From positions 124,001 through 188,000 of the forward strand of contig NZ_AUBS01000001.1 in assembly GCF_000429365.1 (NCBI RefSeq): a stretch of 64,000 nt of DNA, in the 5' to 3' direction. Under the pieces are notes generated by a model that was not told the DNA's origin, made no database searches, and worked only from the letters and a program-made list of their open reading frames with translations. The position numbers and the translations under genes are program-made. Shown here piece after piece: positions 29,631 through 39,059 of the stretch. Source of the DNA: Pseudodonghicola xiamenensis DSM 18339 (GTDB lineage Bacteria; Pseudomonadota; Alphaproteobacteria; Rhodobacterales; Rhodobacteraceae). Each line of letters opens with the position of its first letter. Within the stretch, counting starts at the first letter, position 1.

Positions 29631-30305
29631 TCAGTGTATCCGGGCGGTGTAGTCGGCATAGGTCTTGCCGGGTTCGTCGACGAAGAGTTCGGGCAGAGGC
29701 GTGACCTCTTCGATCAGGTCGACGCGGAAGATGCGGAAATCGTCGCGCAGCTCGCACCAGGCGGTGAGCGTCCAGACCCGGCCCCAGTATTCCATGTGCA
29801 ACGGCCGGATGGTGCGATCGCTCAGGGTGCCGTCGATACGACGATAGGTCAGGCGCAGCTTTTGCCGTCCCTTGATGGCGTTGCGCAGTGCCGGCATGTG
29901 GGAAAAGCCGCGTGCGGCATCGGCAAAGGGGGAGACCGCGACTTTCCAGGCCTCGGCCTCGGCCAGGGTCTGGGTCGGCAGAACGGCGTCGATCTTGTCG
30001 GCCAGTGACAGCGCCGCGGTTTTCAGGTCCGGATCGGCGGCCTCGGCCACGATCGCCATGCCGAGGTTCAGCGCCTCGAGTTCCGCCGGGGTCAGGGTCA
30101 GGGGCGGCAGGGTGATTGCCTCCACTGCCGTATAGCCCGCGCCGCGTTCACCCTGCACCGGCACGCCGGAGGCGATCAGCGTGTCCATGTCGCGATAGAT
30201 GGTGCGGACCGAGACCCCGAGTCGGTCAGCAAGGTCCTGGGCGCGGTGCAGCTTGCCGTCGCGCAGGATCTGGATGATGTCGAACAGGCGGTCGGTACGG
30301 CGCAT
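29631..30305 (-). CDS. YafY-type transcriptional regulator (HTH_11 + WYL)
   Basis: A 224-aa DNA-binding regulator. The N-terminal winged helix (MRRTDRLFDIIQILRD, then LADRLGVSVRTIYRDMDTL) is an HTH_11 domain. The C-terminal part is a WYL-like ligand-sensing domain with RLTYRRIDG and the region H-M-E-Y-W-G-R-V-W-T-L in place of the strict W-Y-L triplet. Such proteins usually repress or activate an adjacent gene in response to a small ligand. Here the upstream 515 bases are gene-free and hold a perfect inverted repeat at 30650-30667 that could be its operator. Confidence 0.88.
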   Translation of the reverse strand: MRRTDRLFDIIQILRDGKLHRAQDLADRLGVSVRTIYRDMDTLIASGVPVQGERGAGYTAVEAITLPPLTLTPAELEALNLGMAIVAEAADPDLKTAALSLADKIDAVLPTQTLAEAEAWKVAVSPFADAARGFSHMPALRNAIKGRQKLRLTYRRIDGTLSDRTIRPLHMEYWGRVWTLTAWCELRDDFRIFRVDLIEEVTPLPELFVDEPGKTYADYTARIH

Positions 30306-30820
30306 GGATCACCCTTGGCGCAATGGCGGCCCTGGCGTCAAGCGGACATGGCCCATTCCATCGGTTCAGGACGCGGGCCCTGGCTGCCGGGCGGGAAGGA
30401 GGCGATCGGCGCCGGGGTGAAATCTGGCCGCGGGCACTGCTGCGCTGGCGCCTGGGCGGTCGCCATGGCTGAGCGAGCTGGTACGCGTGGAAATCCGGTG
30501 CGGTGCGCAGGACGGTCTCAGCGGCCTGGCTGGGGCGCCTGATGGTGTCGCTGGTGACGCCGGGGCGAGGGGGAAGGCCTTGAGTTCAGCGATCTGGGCA
30601 TGCGGGCCGTCTTTCTGAGTTTGCCTGAGGGGCGTTTGGCAAGATGAAACTGACATCAGAATGTCAGGAGTGTTTCGCTCCCCCGACGAGGGCGCATTTT
30701 TCACCGCCATGGCGGGGCTGGTGCCACGGGCTGTTCTTTCCGCCCCCGGGTGGGGCCGGATATGAAGGAGTGGAAACAGTGTGGCGGCGGGGCCGTCGAT
30801 CTGACTGAAAGGAGATAGAC
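30306..30820. promoter_or_regulatory. 515-base gene-free region between WYL regulator and tatA, with an operator-like inverted repeat
   Basis: I see no credible gene in this stretch; the open frames in it are Arg/Pro-rich with no ribosome sites. At 30650-30667 there is CTGACAT-CAGA-ATGTCAG, a perfect seven-base inverted repeat with a four-base spacer, a good fit to a dimeric helix-turn-helix regulator. It lies 345 bases from the regulator start and 154 bases before tatA. An AAGGAG ribosome site directly precedes tatA. Confidence 0.5.
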
Positions 30821-31042
30821 ATGTTGAACAATATCGGCCTTCCGGGCCTTCTGCTGATCGCCGTCGTGGTGCTGGTCCTGTTCGGGCGCGGCAAGATCAG
30901 TTCGCTGATGGGCGAAGTGGGCAAGGGCATCACCGCCTTCAAGAAGGGTGTGACCGACGGCACCAAGGAACTGGAAGAGGATGCGGCCGAGGCGGCCAAG
31001 GATGTGACGCCCGAGACCGAAGCCGACAAAGACAAGGCGTAA
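30821..31042 (+). CDS. tatA: Sec-independent protein translocase subunit TatA
   Basis: TatA oligomers form the pore of the twin-arginine translocase for folded proteins. The 73-aa product has a single N-terminal helix ([16 protein letters not shown]), the conserved FGRGKI hinge, an amphipathic helix ([16 protein letters not shown]) and an acidic, disordered tail. AAGGAG lies a few bases before the ATG. It is first in a tight tatABC operon. Confidence 0.95.
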   Translation: MLNNIGLPGLLLIAVVVLVLFGRGKISSLMGEVGKGITAFKKGVTDGTKELEEDAAEAAKDVTPETEADKDKA

Positions 31043-31048
31043 CCTCCC

Positions 31049-31540
31049 ATGTTCGACATGGGCTGGTCCGAATTGCTGGTGGTCGGCGTGGTGGCGCTGA
31101 TCGTGGTGGGGCCGAAGGATCTGCCGGTGCTGTTTCGCAACGTCGGCCGTTTCGTCGGGAAGGCGCGCGGCATGGCGCGCGAATTCAGTCGCGCCATGAA
31201 CGAGGCCGCGGATGAGAGCGGCGTGCGTGATGTTGCCAAGACCTTCAAGACCGCGACGAACCCGCTGGGATCGGCGATGGATGGGGTCAAGGATGCGGCC
31301 CGGGGCCTGACCGATGGGCTGGGCAAGGACAGGTTCGATCCCGAGAGCGAGACCGGCAAGCTGGCCGCAGAGCGCGCCGAGGATGCCAAGCGCATCCAGG
31401 CCGCCACCGCCCGCGCTGCGGCAGAGCGCAAGGCGCGTGAGGCCGAAGAGGCGCTGAAGAAGGCCGAAGAGGCCGAGGCCGAGCTGTTGCAGGCAAGCGC
31501 GGCTGCCACCGCGTCAGAGGAGCCTGAGAGCAAGACATGA
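31049..31540 (+). CDS. tatB: Sec-independent protein translocase subunit TatB
   Basis: TatB binds Tat substrates together with TatC. The 163-aa product begins [26 protein letters not shown], with the Glu in the membrane helix and the GPKDLP hinge typical of TatB. Amphipathic and charged helices follow, with an Ala/Glu/Lys-rich coiled region (about residues 110-150). Six bases separate it from tatA, and its stop overlaps the tatC start (ATGA). Confidence 0.94.
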   Translation: MFDMGWSELLVVGVVALIVVGPKDLPVLFRNVGRFVGKARGMAREFSRAMNEAADESGVRDVAKTFKTATNPLGSAMDGVKDAARGLTDGLGKDRFDPESETGKLAAERAEDAKRIQAATARAAAERKAREAEEALKKAEEAEAELLQASAAATASEEPESKT

Positions 31541-32412
31541 GCAAGACCGACACTGACGAGATCGACGACAGCTCCGCCCCGCTGATCGAGCATCTGGCAG
31601 AGCTGCGTACGCGGCTGATTCATTCCGTGGTGGCTTTCCTGGTCGGGATGATCATCTGTTTCACGGTGGCCACGCCGATCTTCAACTTTCTCACCAACCC
31701 GCTGTGCCAGGTGCTGGCGGACCGGGGGCAGGACTGTGACCTGATCTTCATCAGCCCGCAGGAGGGTTTCTTCGTGGCGATCAAGGTGTCGCTGCTGGGG
31801 GGGCTGATCCTGTCGTTTCCCTATATCGCCTATCAGATGTGGCGCTTCGTGGCGCCGGGGCTGTATAATTCCGAGAAAGGCGCCTTTCTGCCCTTCCTGG
31901 TCGCCTCGCCCTTCATGTTCCTTCTGGGGGCGTCCTTTGCCTTTTATGTGGTGACGCCGCTGGCCTATGATTTCTTCCTGGGCTTCCAGCAGTTTGGCTC
32001 CGATGGTGCAGCGGTGAACGACGGCGCGGCGCCGCTCAGCGTGGTGTTCCAGGGCTCGGCGCAGGAATATCTGAACCTGACAATCAAGTTCATCGTGGCC
32101 TTTGGGCTGTGCTTCCAGCTACCTGTTCTGCTGACGCTGATGGGCAAGGCGGGGCTGGTCAGCGCCGCCGGCTTGGCCGGGGTGCGTAAATATGCCGTGG
32201 TGGCAATCCTGATACTGGCCGCCATCGTGACGCCGCCGGATGTGGTGACGCAGATCATTCTCTTCACGGTGGTTTACGGGCTTTACGAGATTTCGATCTT
32301 CCTGGTGCGCCGGGTCGAGAGGAAACGTGACGAACGGCTGCGTGAAGAAGGTTATTTCGACGACGAGGAAGAGGCCGACGAAGACCTCGCCTCCGAGTTC
32401 GACGACACCTGA
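31537..32412 (+). CDS. tatC: Sec-independent protein translocase subunit TatC
   Basis: TatC recognises twin-arginine signal peptides in the inner membrane. The 291-aa product has six hydrophobic helices, the N-terminal [10 protein letters not shown] motif, [17 protein letters not shown] with the signal-binding glutamate, and the C-terminal [15 protein letters not shown] segment. The acidic C-terminal tail ([10 protein letters not shown]) is longer than in E. coli. At least one protein in this window has a twin-arginine-like signal (the hydrolase at 48109-49197). A terminator follows. Confidence 0.96.
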   Translation: MSKTDTDEIDDSSAPLIEHLAELRTRLIHSVVAFLVGMIICFTVATPIFNFLTNPLCQVLADRGQDCDLIFISPQEGFFVAIKVSLLGGLILSFPYIAYQMWRFVAPGLYNSEKGAFLPFLVASPFMFLLGASFAFYVVTPLAYDFFLGFQQFGSDGAAVNDGAAPLSVVFQGSAQEYLNLTIKFIVAFGLCFQLPVLLTLMGKAGLVSAAGLAGVRKYAVVAILILAAIVTPPDVVTQIILFTVVYGLYEISIFLVRRVERKRDERLREEGYFDDEEEADEDLASEFDDT

Positions 32413-32436
32413 GGCTGATCCGAAATACCTCGTGCG

Positions 32437-32475
32437 AAGGGCGCGCCGGGAAACCGCGCGCCCTTTGTCTTTCTG
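32437..32475 (+). terminator. intrinsic terminator after tatC
   Basis: A stem of ten pairs (32437-32446 with 32456-32465) continues, past one bulged C, to a GG/CC pair closed by a GAAA tetraloop. It is followed by TTGTCTTTCT. It lies 24 bases after the tatC stop and should end the tat operon. Confidence 0.8.
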
Positions 32476-32537
32476 TTCCCCTTGTCGCTGACGGGGCTTC
32501 GTGGTTTGAACCATGCGGACGGATTGGAGGACAGATC

Positions 32538-33386
32538 ATGACCGAGATGGATCAGACCACGCTCACCCGCGTTGCCGAGGCGTTGGAACGGATGGCGCCG
32601 GCGCCGATGCCGGCGCCGGATTTCACCAGCGCGGGAGGTTTCGTCTGGCATGTGGAGCCCGACCGGCTGGAACCGGTGGCGCGGATCAACCGGGTGCAGA
32701 TGAATCTGCTGGTGGGGATCGACCGGTCCCGCGATACGCTTTTGGACAATACCCGCCGCTTCGCCCAGGGTTTCAGTGCCAATAACGCGCTGCTCTGGGG
32801 CTCGCGCGGGATGGGGAAATCCAGCCTGGTCAAGGCGATCCATGCCGAGGTGGCCACCGATTATCCCGAACTCAAGCTGGTGGAGCTGCAACGTGAGGAT
32901 CTGCCCAGCGTCGGGCGGTTGCTGATGCATCTGCGCGGCGCGCCGCAGAGGTTCATCCTCTTTTGTGACGATCTGTCGTTCAGCCATGACGACCAGCATT
33001 ACAAGAGCCTCAAGGCCGTATTGGACGGCGGCATCGAGGGACGACCGGAGAATGTGGTGCTCTATGCCACCTCGAACCGGCGCCACCTCATGCCCCGCGA
33101 CATGATCGAGAACGAACGCTCCAGCGCCATCAACCCGTCTGAGGCGGTGGAGGAAAAGGTCTCGCTTTCGGACCGCTTCGGGCTTTGGCTGGGGTTCCAC
33201 CCCTGTTCCCAGGACGAATACCTGGCGATGATCGACCGTTATTGTGCCCATTACGGCGTGACGGTCGACCCCGAGGTGCTGCGGGCCGAGGCAATCGAAT
33301 GGCAGGCGACGCGGGGCGCGCGTTCGGGGCGGGTGGCCTGGCAGTTCTTTACCGATCTCGCCGGGCGGCAGGGCGTGCGGTTGTGA
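32538..33386 (+). CDS. DUF815-family ATPase
   Basis: A 282-aa P-loop protein of the DUF815/COG2607 group. Walker A is LWGSRGMGKSSLVKA at about residue 90, and Walker B is FILFCDDLSF at about residue 140. A sensor-like ATSNRRHL follows, and a helical C-terminus ends in the ARSGRVAWQF segment. It looks like an AAA+ ATPase. The physiological role of the family is not established. It stands as a single gene between two terminators. Confidence 0.85.
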   Translation: MTEMDQTTLTRVAEALERMAPAPMPAPDFTSAGGFVWHVEPDRLEPVARINRVQMNLLVGIDRSRDTLLDNTRRFAQGFSANNALLWGSRGMGKSSLVKAIHAEVATDYPELKLVELQREDLPSVGRLLMHLRGAPQRFILFCDDLSFSHDDQHYKSLKAVLDGGIEGRPENVVLYATSNRRHLMPRDMIENERSSAINPSEAVEEKVSLSDRFGLWLGFHPCSQDEYLAMIDRYCAHYGVTVDPEVLRAEAIEWQATRGARSGRVAWQFFTDLAGRQGVRL

Positions 33387-33455
33387 TCGATAGGCGCTGA
33401 CGCTGCGGTCACCGCAGGTGTCGCGCCGCCGGAAACATTCGCGAAGGCACAAAAG

Positions 33456-33488
33456 AAGGGCCGGAAAACATCTCGTTTTCCGGCCCTT
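33456..33488. terminator. bidirectional terminator between DUF815 gene and LytM lipoprotein gene
   Basis: A perfect 14-bp stem (33456-33469 with 33475-33488) has an ATCTC loop. The arms carry AAAA and TTTT runs next to a GC core, so it can act on both converging transcripts. Confidence 0.85.
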
Positions 33489-33504
33489 GGCGTTTCCGTA
33501 AGGG

Positions 33505-34734
33505 TTATTTCAGATAGGGTGTGGGATCGACGCTCTCAAAGCCATCGCGGACTTCGAAATGCAGATAGGCTTCGGCGCCGGGGCGCAGTTCGGCCAGTTT
33601 CTGGCCGCGTTTGACCTGATCGCCCTTGTTGACGGTGATGGCGCCGACATTGGCATAGACGGTGAGCAGGTTGGCATCGTGGCGCAGCACGATGATCGGC
33701 ACCTGATCGGCATCCTGGGTGATTGCCGCCACGGTGCCGCCTTCGGCTGCCATTACCGGGCTGCCGGCAGTGCCGGAAATGTCGATCCCGTCGTTCTTGC
33801 CCTTGGAATAGGCACGGATGATCTTGCCGCCGCTGACAGGCATGCCCATCGCAGCCGAGCTGGGCTTGCTGGGCTTGCCTACCGAGACCTTGGGCGGTTC
33901 CGGCGCCTTGGCCGAGATTTTCTCGTCCGGCAGGGGTTCAACCGAGCTGGGCGGTGGCGGGGTCGGGGAGCCGACGCCCGGCGGCGTGTCGTCGATGGCC
34001 GGCAGGTTGCGCTTCGGCGCCGGTTGGTTCTTGACCGGGATCAGCAGATATTGGCCTTCGCGAATGGCGAAATCCGATCCGAGCCCGTTCCATTCGCCCA
34101 AGGCCTTCACCGGCACCTGATAGAGCCGTGAGATCGTATAGGCGGTTTCGCCGCGGGCAACCTTGTGGCGGATCGGCTCGACCCGCTGCTGCGGCGCCTT
34201 GGTGCTGGCAGGCGCGGCAGTGCTGGTGTTGGCACTGCTACCACCGGAGGCGGGGCTCAAGCTGGTGGTTTCCACCTGCTTTGGCGGGGTCACGGGCGAG
34301 GCGTCGATGGCGTTGCCGGCAAGCGTGGCGATGTCGATCGAACCGGGGCTGCCGGCGGCGGGCTCAGAGACGCGGCGGGGCAGGGCCAGAACCTCGCCCG
34401 GGCGCAGCGTATCGCTCGGCGTCACCCCGTTGAACCGGGCCAGTTCGTCAGCCGGCAGGCCGATACGCTGAGCAACCGATGCCACGGTGTCGCCCCGGCG
34501 GGAAACCGCCACCTGATAGCTGGGATAAGAGATGATGCCGCGCGTATCGGGTTGCGGGCGGTTGGCGGTGCCGACGCTGCGGGCGGCCTCGGCGGTGCTG
34601 AAACCGCCCAGATTGCCGCGCAGGTCGAAATCGAGCGGTTCGGAGCAGCCGGCCAGCAGCGCCAGCCCGGCTGCAGCCAGCAGCAGGCGGCGCGATGGAA
34701 TTACGCCAGCAGGCAGATCGACGGGAAATGACAT
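33505..34734 (-). CDS. LysM + degenerate LytM (M23-like) lipoprotein, NlpD/EnvC-type
   Basis: A 409-aa outer-membrane or periplasmic lipoprotein. It has a signal peptide with lipobox LLAGC (Cys at about residue 30), one LysM-like region (YQVAVSRRGDTVASVAQRIGL), a second LysM region (HKVARGETAYTISRLYQV), a Pro/Ser-rich linker and a C-terminal LytM domain. The zinc ligands are incomplete: the usual HxGxDI is NDGIDI and the usual YAH is YAN, while HFEVR is kept. That suggests a non-catalytic amidase activator rather than a peptidase. ATG 34734 is used; the longer frame adds a hydrophilic leader before the signal. It sits downstream of surE and pcm, the same order as surE-pcm-nlpD in many proteobacteria. 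Confidence 0.88.
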   Translation of the reverse strand: MSFPVDLPAGVIPSRRLLLAAAGLALLAGCSEPLDFDLRGNLGGFSTAEAARSVGTANRPQPDTRGIISYPSYQVAVSRRGDTVASVAQRIGLPADELARFNGVTPSDTLRPGEVLALPRRVSEPAAGSPGSIDIATLAGNAIDASPVTPPKQVETTSLSPASGGSSANTSTAAPASTKAPQQRVEPIRHKVARGETAYTISRLYQVPVKALGEWNGLGSDFAIREGQYLLIPVKNQPAPKRNLPAIDDTPPGVGSPTPPPPSSVEPLPDEKISAKAPEPPKVSVGKPSKPSSAAMGMPVSGGKIIRAYSKGKNDGIDISGTAGSPVMAAEGGTVAAITQDADQVPIIVLRHDANLLTVYANVGAITVNKGDQVKRGQKLAELRPGAEAYLHFEVRDGFESVDPTPYLK

Positions 34735-34814
34735 CTCGCAGTCCTCAATGCATGTCCCCTGTTGTCCGGGGCTTTGCGGTTTACCTGATAAGAGCCGTGC
34801 TGTCGCGCGACCAG

Positions 34815-35462
34815 TCACACGTCCTGCCCCAGTCCTTCGAGCAGGGGCACGAAACGCACCGGCCGGATTTCGTTGTAGTCGAACCCGTCTTCGTCGCGCC
34901 GGACCCGGATCAGGGTCTGCACGGTGTCGGACTGGCCGACCGGTACCACCATGATACCGCCAATTCTCAGTTGCGCCAAGAGCGGCCCGGGCGGGTCCTC
35001 GGCGGCGGCGGTTACCAGGATGCGATCGAAGGGGGCCTGTTCGGGCACCCCATGCGACCCGTCGGCGGTGATGGCGGTGATATTGCTCAGTGACAGGGCT
35101 TCGAAGACGCTGCGCGCCTCGCGTACCAAGCGGGGGTGGCGATCGACGGTATAGACGCGGCGCGCCAACTTGCTGAGAATCGCCGCCTGATAGCCCGATC
35201 CGGTGCCGACCTCGAGAACCTTGTCGCGGGGAGACACCTGCAGCGCCTGGGTCATGATCCCCACCACCGAGGGCTGGCTGATGGTCTGGCCACAGGCAAT
35301 CGGCAGCGGCATGTCCTCATAGGCGCGTTCTGCGAAGATGCCGCGCACGAACAGGCCGCGGTCGATTTCCTCCATCGCGTTCAGCACCCGACGGTCGGTG
35401 ACGCCCTTGGACCGCAGCGCGAAAAGGAATTGCATCTTGGTCTCGGGCGTGGGGAGGGTCAT
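34815..35462 (-). CDS. pcm: protein-L-isoaspartate O-methyltransferase
   Basis: PCMT methylates L-isoaspartyl residues in damaged proteins using SAM, starting their repair. The 215-aa product has the SAM motif [15 protein letters not shown], the upstream [16 protein letters not shown] region typical of the family and TVDRHPRL. It overlaps surE by four bases (ATGA). Confidence 0.94.
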   Translation of the reverse strand: MTLPTPETKMQFLFALRSKGVTDRRVLNAMEEIDRGLFVRGIFAERAYEDMPLPIACGQTISQPSVVGIMTQALQVSPRDKVLEVGTGSGYQAAILSKLARRVYTVDRHPRLVREARSVFEALSLSNITAITADGSHGVPEQAPFDRILVTAAAEDPPGPLLAQLRIGGIMVVPVGQSDTVQTLIRVRRDEDGFDYNEIRPVRFVPLLEGLGQDV

Positions 35463-36241
35463 TCGATCGCCTTCAGCGCCTCGAGCCGGTCATGCGCGGT
35501 CAGGTCCGCCCGCATCGGCGTGACCGAGATATAGCCGTCGAGATTGGCCGCCGCATCGCTGCCGGGCAGGGTGGGTTCGTGCTGGTTGCCACCCTTGATC
35601 CAGAGAAACCGCCGCCCCGAGGGCGAGCTGTGCGGTTCAACCGAAAATCGCGTGTTGCGGCGAAATCCCTGCAGGGTGGCACGGGTGCCCTTGACGTCCG
35701 CCGCAGGAACCGGAGGGAAGTTGATGTTATAGAACAGCCGGTAATCTTCACCATCGTCGATCCCGGTGTCGAGGATCTTGCGGATGACCGTGGCACCGTG
35801 ATGGGCGGCGGCTTCGAACGGGTTCTCGATCCCCAGGTTGGCGGGGCCGAAATACTGCGACAGCGCCATTGCCGGGATGCCCTGGAGCGCCGCCTCCATC
35901 GCGCCGCCAAGGGTGCCGGAATAAAGCGCGTTTTCGGCGGAGTTGTTGCCGCGGTTGACGCCGGAGAGGACCAGATCGGGCGCCTGATCCTTGAGCACGT
36001 CATGCAGGCCGGCCATCACGCAATCCGCCGGACTGCCTTCGGCGGCATAGCGACGATGGCCCAGTTTGGCGATCATCATCGGGCGGGTGTAGCTGATCGA
36101 ATGGCCGACGCCGGATTGCTCGAAGGCGGGGGCGACCACCCAGACCTCCCCCTTGGGACCGGCGATCTGTTCGGCGATCGCTTCGAGAATCTCCAGCCCC
36201 GGCGCGTTGATGCCGTCGTCATTGGTCAGAAGTATGCGCAT
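35459..36241 (-). CDS. surE: 5'/3'-nucleotidase SurE
   Basis: SurE is a metal-dependent nucleoside monophosphatase linked to stationary-phase survival. The 260-aa product starts [16 protein letters not shown] with the metal-binding Asp pair. It also has [24 protein letters not shown] residues and the C-terminal [14 protein letters not shown] 36241 is chosen; an upstream in-frame Met adds a non-family leader. It is co-translated with pcm. Confidence 0.95.
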   Translation of the reverse strand: MRILLTNDDGINAPGLEILEAIAEQIAGPKGEVWVVAPAFEQSGVGHSISYTRPMMIAKLGHRRYAAEGSPADCVMAGLHDVLKDQAPDLVLSGVNRGNNSAENALYSGTLGGAMEAALQGIPAMALSQYFGPANLGIENPFEAAAHHGATVIRKILDTGIDDGEDYRLFYNINFPPVPAADVKGTRATLQGFRRNTRFSVEPHSSPSGRRFLWIKGGNQHEPTLPGSDAAANLDGYISVTPMRADLTAHDRLEALKAIE

Positions 36242-36382
36242 AAGTCCCGCCCTGTTTGCGCCTTGATAGCCTCGGGGGCGGGCCGGGGCAAGCAAGCCGA
36301 GCCGGAAGCGGGGAAATTGCGGCCCACCCGGCAGTGGGGGCGCCGGGAATGCACGCAGGCAAGGGGCTGGGCCCTGGCTCTT

Positions 36383-37018
36383 TCAGAGCTGCGCCAGCAG
36401 CCGGGCGGCCTCTTCCCGCGGGTGGATCAGTGCATCGCGATCCTCGCCCGGGAAGAAACGGCCGCGCAGGGCGGTGGCCATCGGCCGGGGTTCGAGGATG
36501 CGTACCTGCGGGCCGGTTCGCGGGGTTTCCGCCGCCCAACTGCGCGCCAGCGCGATCTGCGCCGCCTTGGTGGCGCCATAGGCGCCGAAGAATTTCTGTC
36601 CGGCGCGGGGATCGTCGAAGAACACTGCCTGTCCCTGATCGCCCAGAAGCGGTGCCACATAGGTGATCAGCAGCGCGGTGGCGTTGGCATTGACCGCCAC
36701 AGATTTGTCCCAGTCCTTGGCGTCGATGAATTGCGCCGGGCTCAGCGGTGCGGCATGGACCGCGGTGTGCAGCCATATATCGGCCTTGCCCCAACGGTCG
36801 TGGATGCCACGGCAGAGCGTCGCCATCGCTTCGGGCACCGCGATGTCCATCGGGGCCAGCGTGGCGCTGCCGCCCTTGGCGGTGATCCGGTCGTCGAGAT
36901 CCTCAAGCGCGCCGGTGGTGCGTGCCACCGCGACGATATGATGGGTATCGCAAAGGACTTCGGCCAGAGCGGCGCCAAGGCCGCGCGAGGCGCCGGTGAT
37001 CAGGGCAATCTGTGTCAT
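36383..37018 (-). CDS. SDR-family oxidoreductase
   Basis: A 211-aa short-chain dehydrogenase/reductase. TGASRGLGAAL is the cofactor loop, and Y-G-A-T-K (in GAYGATKAAQIAL) is the catalytic Tyr-x3-Lys. The usual catalytic Ser position appears as Asp (FFDDPRAG). The substrate is unknown. ATG 37018 is chosen because the fold starts there. A 140-base gap separates it from surE downstream. Confidence 0.83.
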   Translation of the reverse strand: MTQIALITGASRGLGAALAEVLCDTHHIVAVARTTGALEDLDDRITAKGGSATLAPMDIAVPEAMATLCRGIHDRWGKADIWLHTAVHAAPLSPAQFIDAKDWDKSVAVNANATALLITYVAPLLGDQGQAVFFDDPRAGQKFFGAYGATKAAQIALARSWAAETPRTGPQVRILEPRPMATALRGRFFPGEDRDALIHPREEAARLLAQL

Positions 37019-37091
37019 GCCCAAGGGTCTGAGGCTTTTCGGCGAGTCCGTCAAGTGGGCGCGCGAAACCGCAAAACAAAGGTTTTCCGAT

Positions 37092-37163
37092 CCGGAATTC
37101 TTGCAAATTCCGGCACGCCCTGCGGCCGTGGCCTTCGGCGAGGATATTTTGACCAGGTCGAAG
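37092..37163 (+). repeat. inverted repeat plus gene-end repeat, copy 2
   Basis: CCGGAATT (37092-37099) pairs with AATTCCGG (37106-37113) across six bases. It is followed by the GGATATTTT-type element at 37131-37163, which matches the one at 29590-29622 at its GGC and GGATATTTT core. It lies between the SDR start and the stop of the next gene upstream. Confidence 0.5.
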
Positions 37164-37167
37164 CCGG

Positions 37168-37443
37168 TCAGCCGCCGGGAAAGCCGATCCGCCGGGTCTT
37201 GCCGTTGCGTTGCAGGATCAGCCCGTCGCTGTCGATCGCCACCACCTGGCCCTGGCTCAGGCGGCTGCCGGGCTCCACCGATTTGATCCGGCCGCCGGGC
37301 AGGCGGAGAAGGGCGCGAAACCCGGCGCTTCCGCCGGTCAGCCCGATCAGGGAGAGGTCGCGTTCGTTCAACGCCTGCGGGGTGGTGGCGAGTTGGGCCA
37401 CTTTCGCCGGGGTATCGCCCGGTGCTCTGCTCATGTCGGTCAT
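37168..37443 (-). CDS. small hypothetical protein (PilP/GspC-like fragment)
   Basis: A 91-aa soluble protein I do not recognise firmly. The segment LSLIGLTGGSAGFRALLRLPGG followed by VEPGSRLSQGQVVAIDSDGLIL has the strand pattern of the PilP/GspC homology domain, but there is no signal peptide or secretion gene nearby. The start could be Met 37443 or Met 37434. It lies between purF and an SDR on the same strand. Confidence 0.55.
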   Translation of the reverse strand: MTDMSRAPGDTPAKVAQLATTPQALNERDLSLIGLTGGSAGFRALLRLPGGRIKSVEPGSRLSQGQVVAIDSDGLILQRNGKTRRIGFPGG

Positions 37444-37531
37444 CTGGTCTTTCCGGGCGCCCGGGGGGGCGCCTCTGGCTGGCTATGTGATCCGGTCCCG
37501 GAACGGGCCCGGGCCGGCGACTGCCTTACGT

Positions 37532-37553
37532 GGTTTTCCTGTCGGGGAAAACC
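37532..37553 (-). other. hairpin downstream of purF
   Basis: GGTTTTCC (37532-37539) pairs with GGAAAACC (37546-37553) across six bases, about 40 bases past the purF stop. There is no clear T-run, so the terminator role is tentative. Confidence 0.3.
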
Positions 37554-37592
37554 GGCGCCGCCGGCGGTATCGGCCAAAGCCTGCCAGTGGGC

Positions 37593-39059
37593 CTATTCGG
37601 CGGCGGTTTTCAGCTTGAAGCCCTTTTCGATCATATCCGCGGGTTCCACCGGATATTCGCCCGAGAAGCAGGCGTCGCAGAACTGCGGGCAGGCGTTGTC
37701 GCGGCCCTGAGCCTCGCCGGCGGCGCGATAGAGCCCGTCGAGCGAGATGAATTTCAGGCTGTCTACGCCGAGAAATTCGCGCATTTCCTCTTCCGACATA
37801 TTGGCGGCGAGCAGCTTTTCGCGTTGCGGGGTGTCGACGCCATAGAAGCAGGGCCAGGCGGTGGGCGGTGAGGCGATGCGGAAGTGCACCTCGGCGGCGC
37901 CGGCGTCCAGGATCATTTCCTTGATCTTGCGCGAGGTGGTGCCGCGCACCACCGAGTCATCGACCAGGATCACCCGCTTGCCGCGGATCAGCGCCCGGTT
38001 GACGTTCAGTTTCAGCCGCACGCCCATGTTGCGGATCTGTTCGGTGGGTTCGATGAAGGTCCGGCCCATGTATTGGTTGCGGATGATCCCCATGCCGTAT
38101 GGGATACCGCTTTCATGGGCGAAGCCGATTGCCGCCGGTGTGCCGCTGTCGGGCACCGGGCAGACCAGATCGGCCTCGACCGGGGCTTCGCGGGCCAGTT
38201 CGACGCCGATCTGACGCCGGGTTTCATAGACTGAGCGACCGCCGAGGATGGAATCGGGGCGGGAGAAATAGACTTGCTCGAAGATGCAGAAGCGGGATTT
38301 CCGCTGGCGGAAGGGACGGCGGCTTTCGACGCCGGTTTCCTGCGAGATGACGACCATTTCACCCGGCTCGATCTCGCGCACGAATTCGGCGCCGATGATG
38401 TCGAGCGCACAGGTTTCCGAGCTGAGCACCCAGCCGTCACCGATGCGGCCCAGCACCAGCGGGCGCACGCCGAGCGCGTCGCGCACGCCGATCAGCTTGG
38501 TGCGGGTCATGGCGACGACGGAAAAGGCACCTTCGACCCGGCGCAGGGCGTCTTCCATACGGGCAGGGATGTCGCGTTGCAGCGATCGCGCCATCAGGTG
38601 GATGATGCATTCGCTGTCGGACGACGACTGAAAGATCGAGCCGCGCTCGATCAGCTCGCGGCGCAGGGCGTTGGCATTGGTGATGTTGCCGTTGTGGGCA
38701 ATCGCCGCGCCGCCCATCGAGAATTCCCCGAAGAAGGGCTGCACATCGCGAATCGCGGCGGTTTTCGATCCGGCGGTGGAATAGCGGACATGACCGATGG
38801 CAAGCGGCCCCGGCAGGGTCTGCATGATGTCGGTCGACGTGAAGTTGTCACGGACATAACCGAAGCGGCGTGCGGAATTGAAACCCTGTTCGGAGTCATG
38901 CGAGACGATCCCGCCGGCCTCCTGGCCGCGGTGTTGCAGGGCATGCAGGCCCAGGGCGACGAAGTTGGCGGCGTCCTGGACCCCCAGAACGCCAAATATG
39001 CCGCACTCCTCGCGCAGCTTGTCATCGTCAAAGGGGTGCGCAGGGGGCATATGCGGCAT
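37593..39059 (-). CDS. purF: amidophosphoribosyltransferase
   Basis: PurF makes 5-phosphoribosylamine from PRPP and glutamine, the first committed step of purine synthesis. The product is about 488 aa. The N-terminal nucleophile Cys is in REECGIFGVLG, so a short propeptide must be removed. Other motifs are HNGNITNA, HVRYSTAG, the PRPP loop ILVDDSVVRGTT, and a C-terminal C-x3-C-x2-C cluster region (CPQFCDACFSGEYP) as in iron-sulfur PurF enzymes. The start is uncertain: Met 39059 is used, but frames from 39116 or 39050 are possible. Confidence 0.94.
   Translation of the reverse strand: MPHMPPAHPFDDDKLREECGIFGVLGVQDAANFVALGLHALQHRGQEAGGIVSHDSEQGFNSARRFGYVRDNFTSTDIMQTLPGPLAIGHVRYSTAGSKTAAIRDVQPFFGEFSMGGAAIAHNGNITNANALRRELIERGSIFQSSSDSECIIHLMARSLQRDIPARMEDALRRVEGAFSVVAMTRTKLIGVRDALGVRPLVLGRIGDGWVLSSETCALDIIGAEFVREIEPGEMVVISQETGVESRRPFRQRKSRFCIFEQVYFSRPDSILGGRSVYETRRQIGVELAREAPVEADLVCPVPDSGTPAAIGFAHESGIPYGMGIIRNQYMGRTFIEPTEQIRNMGVRLKLNVNRALIRGKRVILVDDSVVRGTTSRKIKEMILDAGAAEVHFRIASPPTAWPCFYGVDTPQREKLLAANMSEEEMREFLGVDSLKFISLDGLYRAAGEAQGRDNACPQFCDACFSGEYPVEPADMIEKGFKLKTAAE

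Noticed and set aside
30366..30710. Minus-strand frame in the tatA upstream gap
   Set aside because: Pro/Arg/Ser-rich, no ribosome site, no recognisable segment; more likely non-coding.
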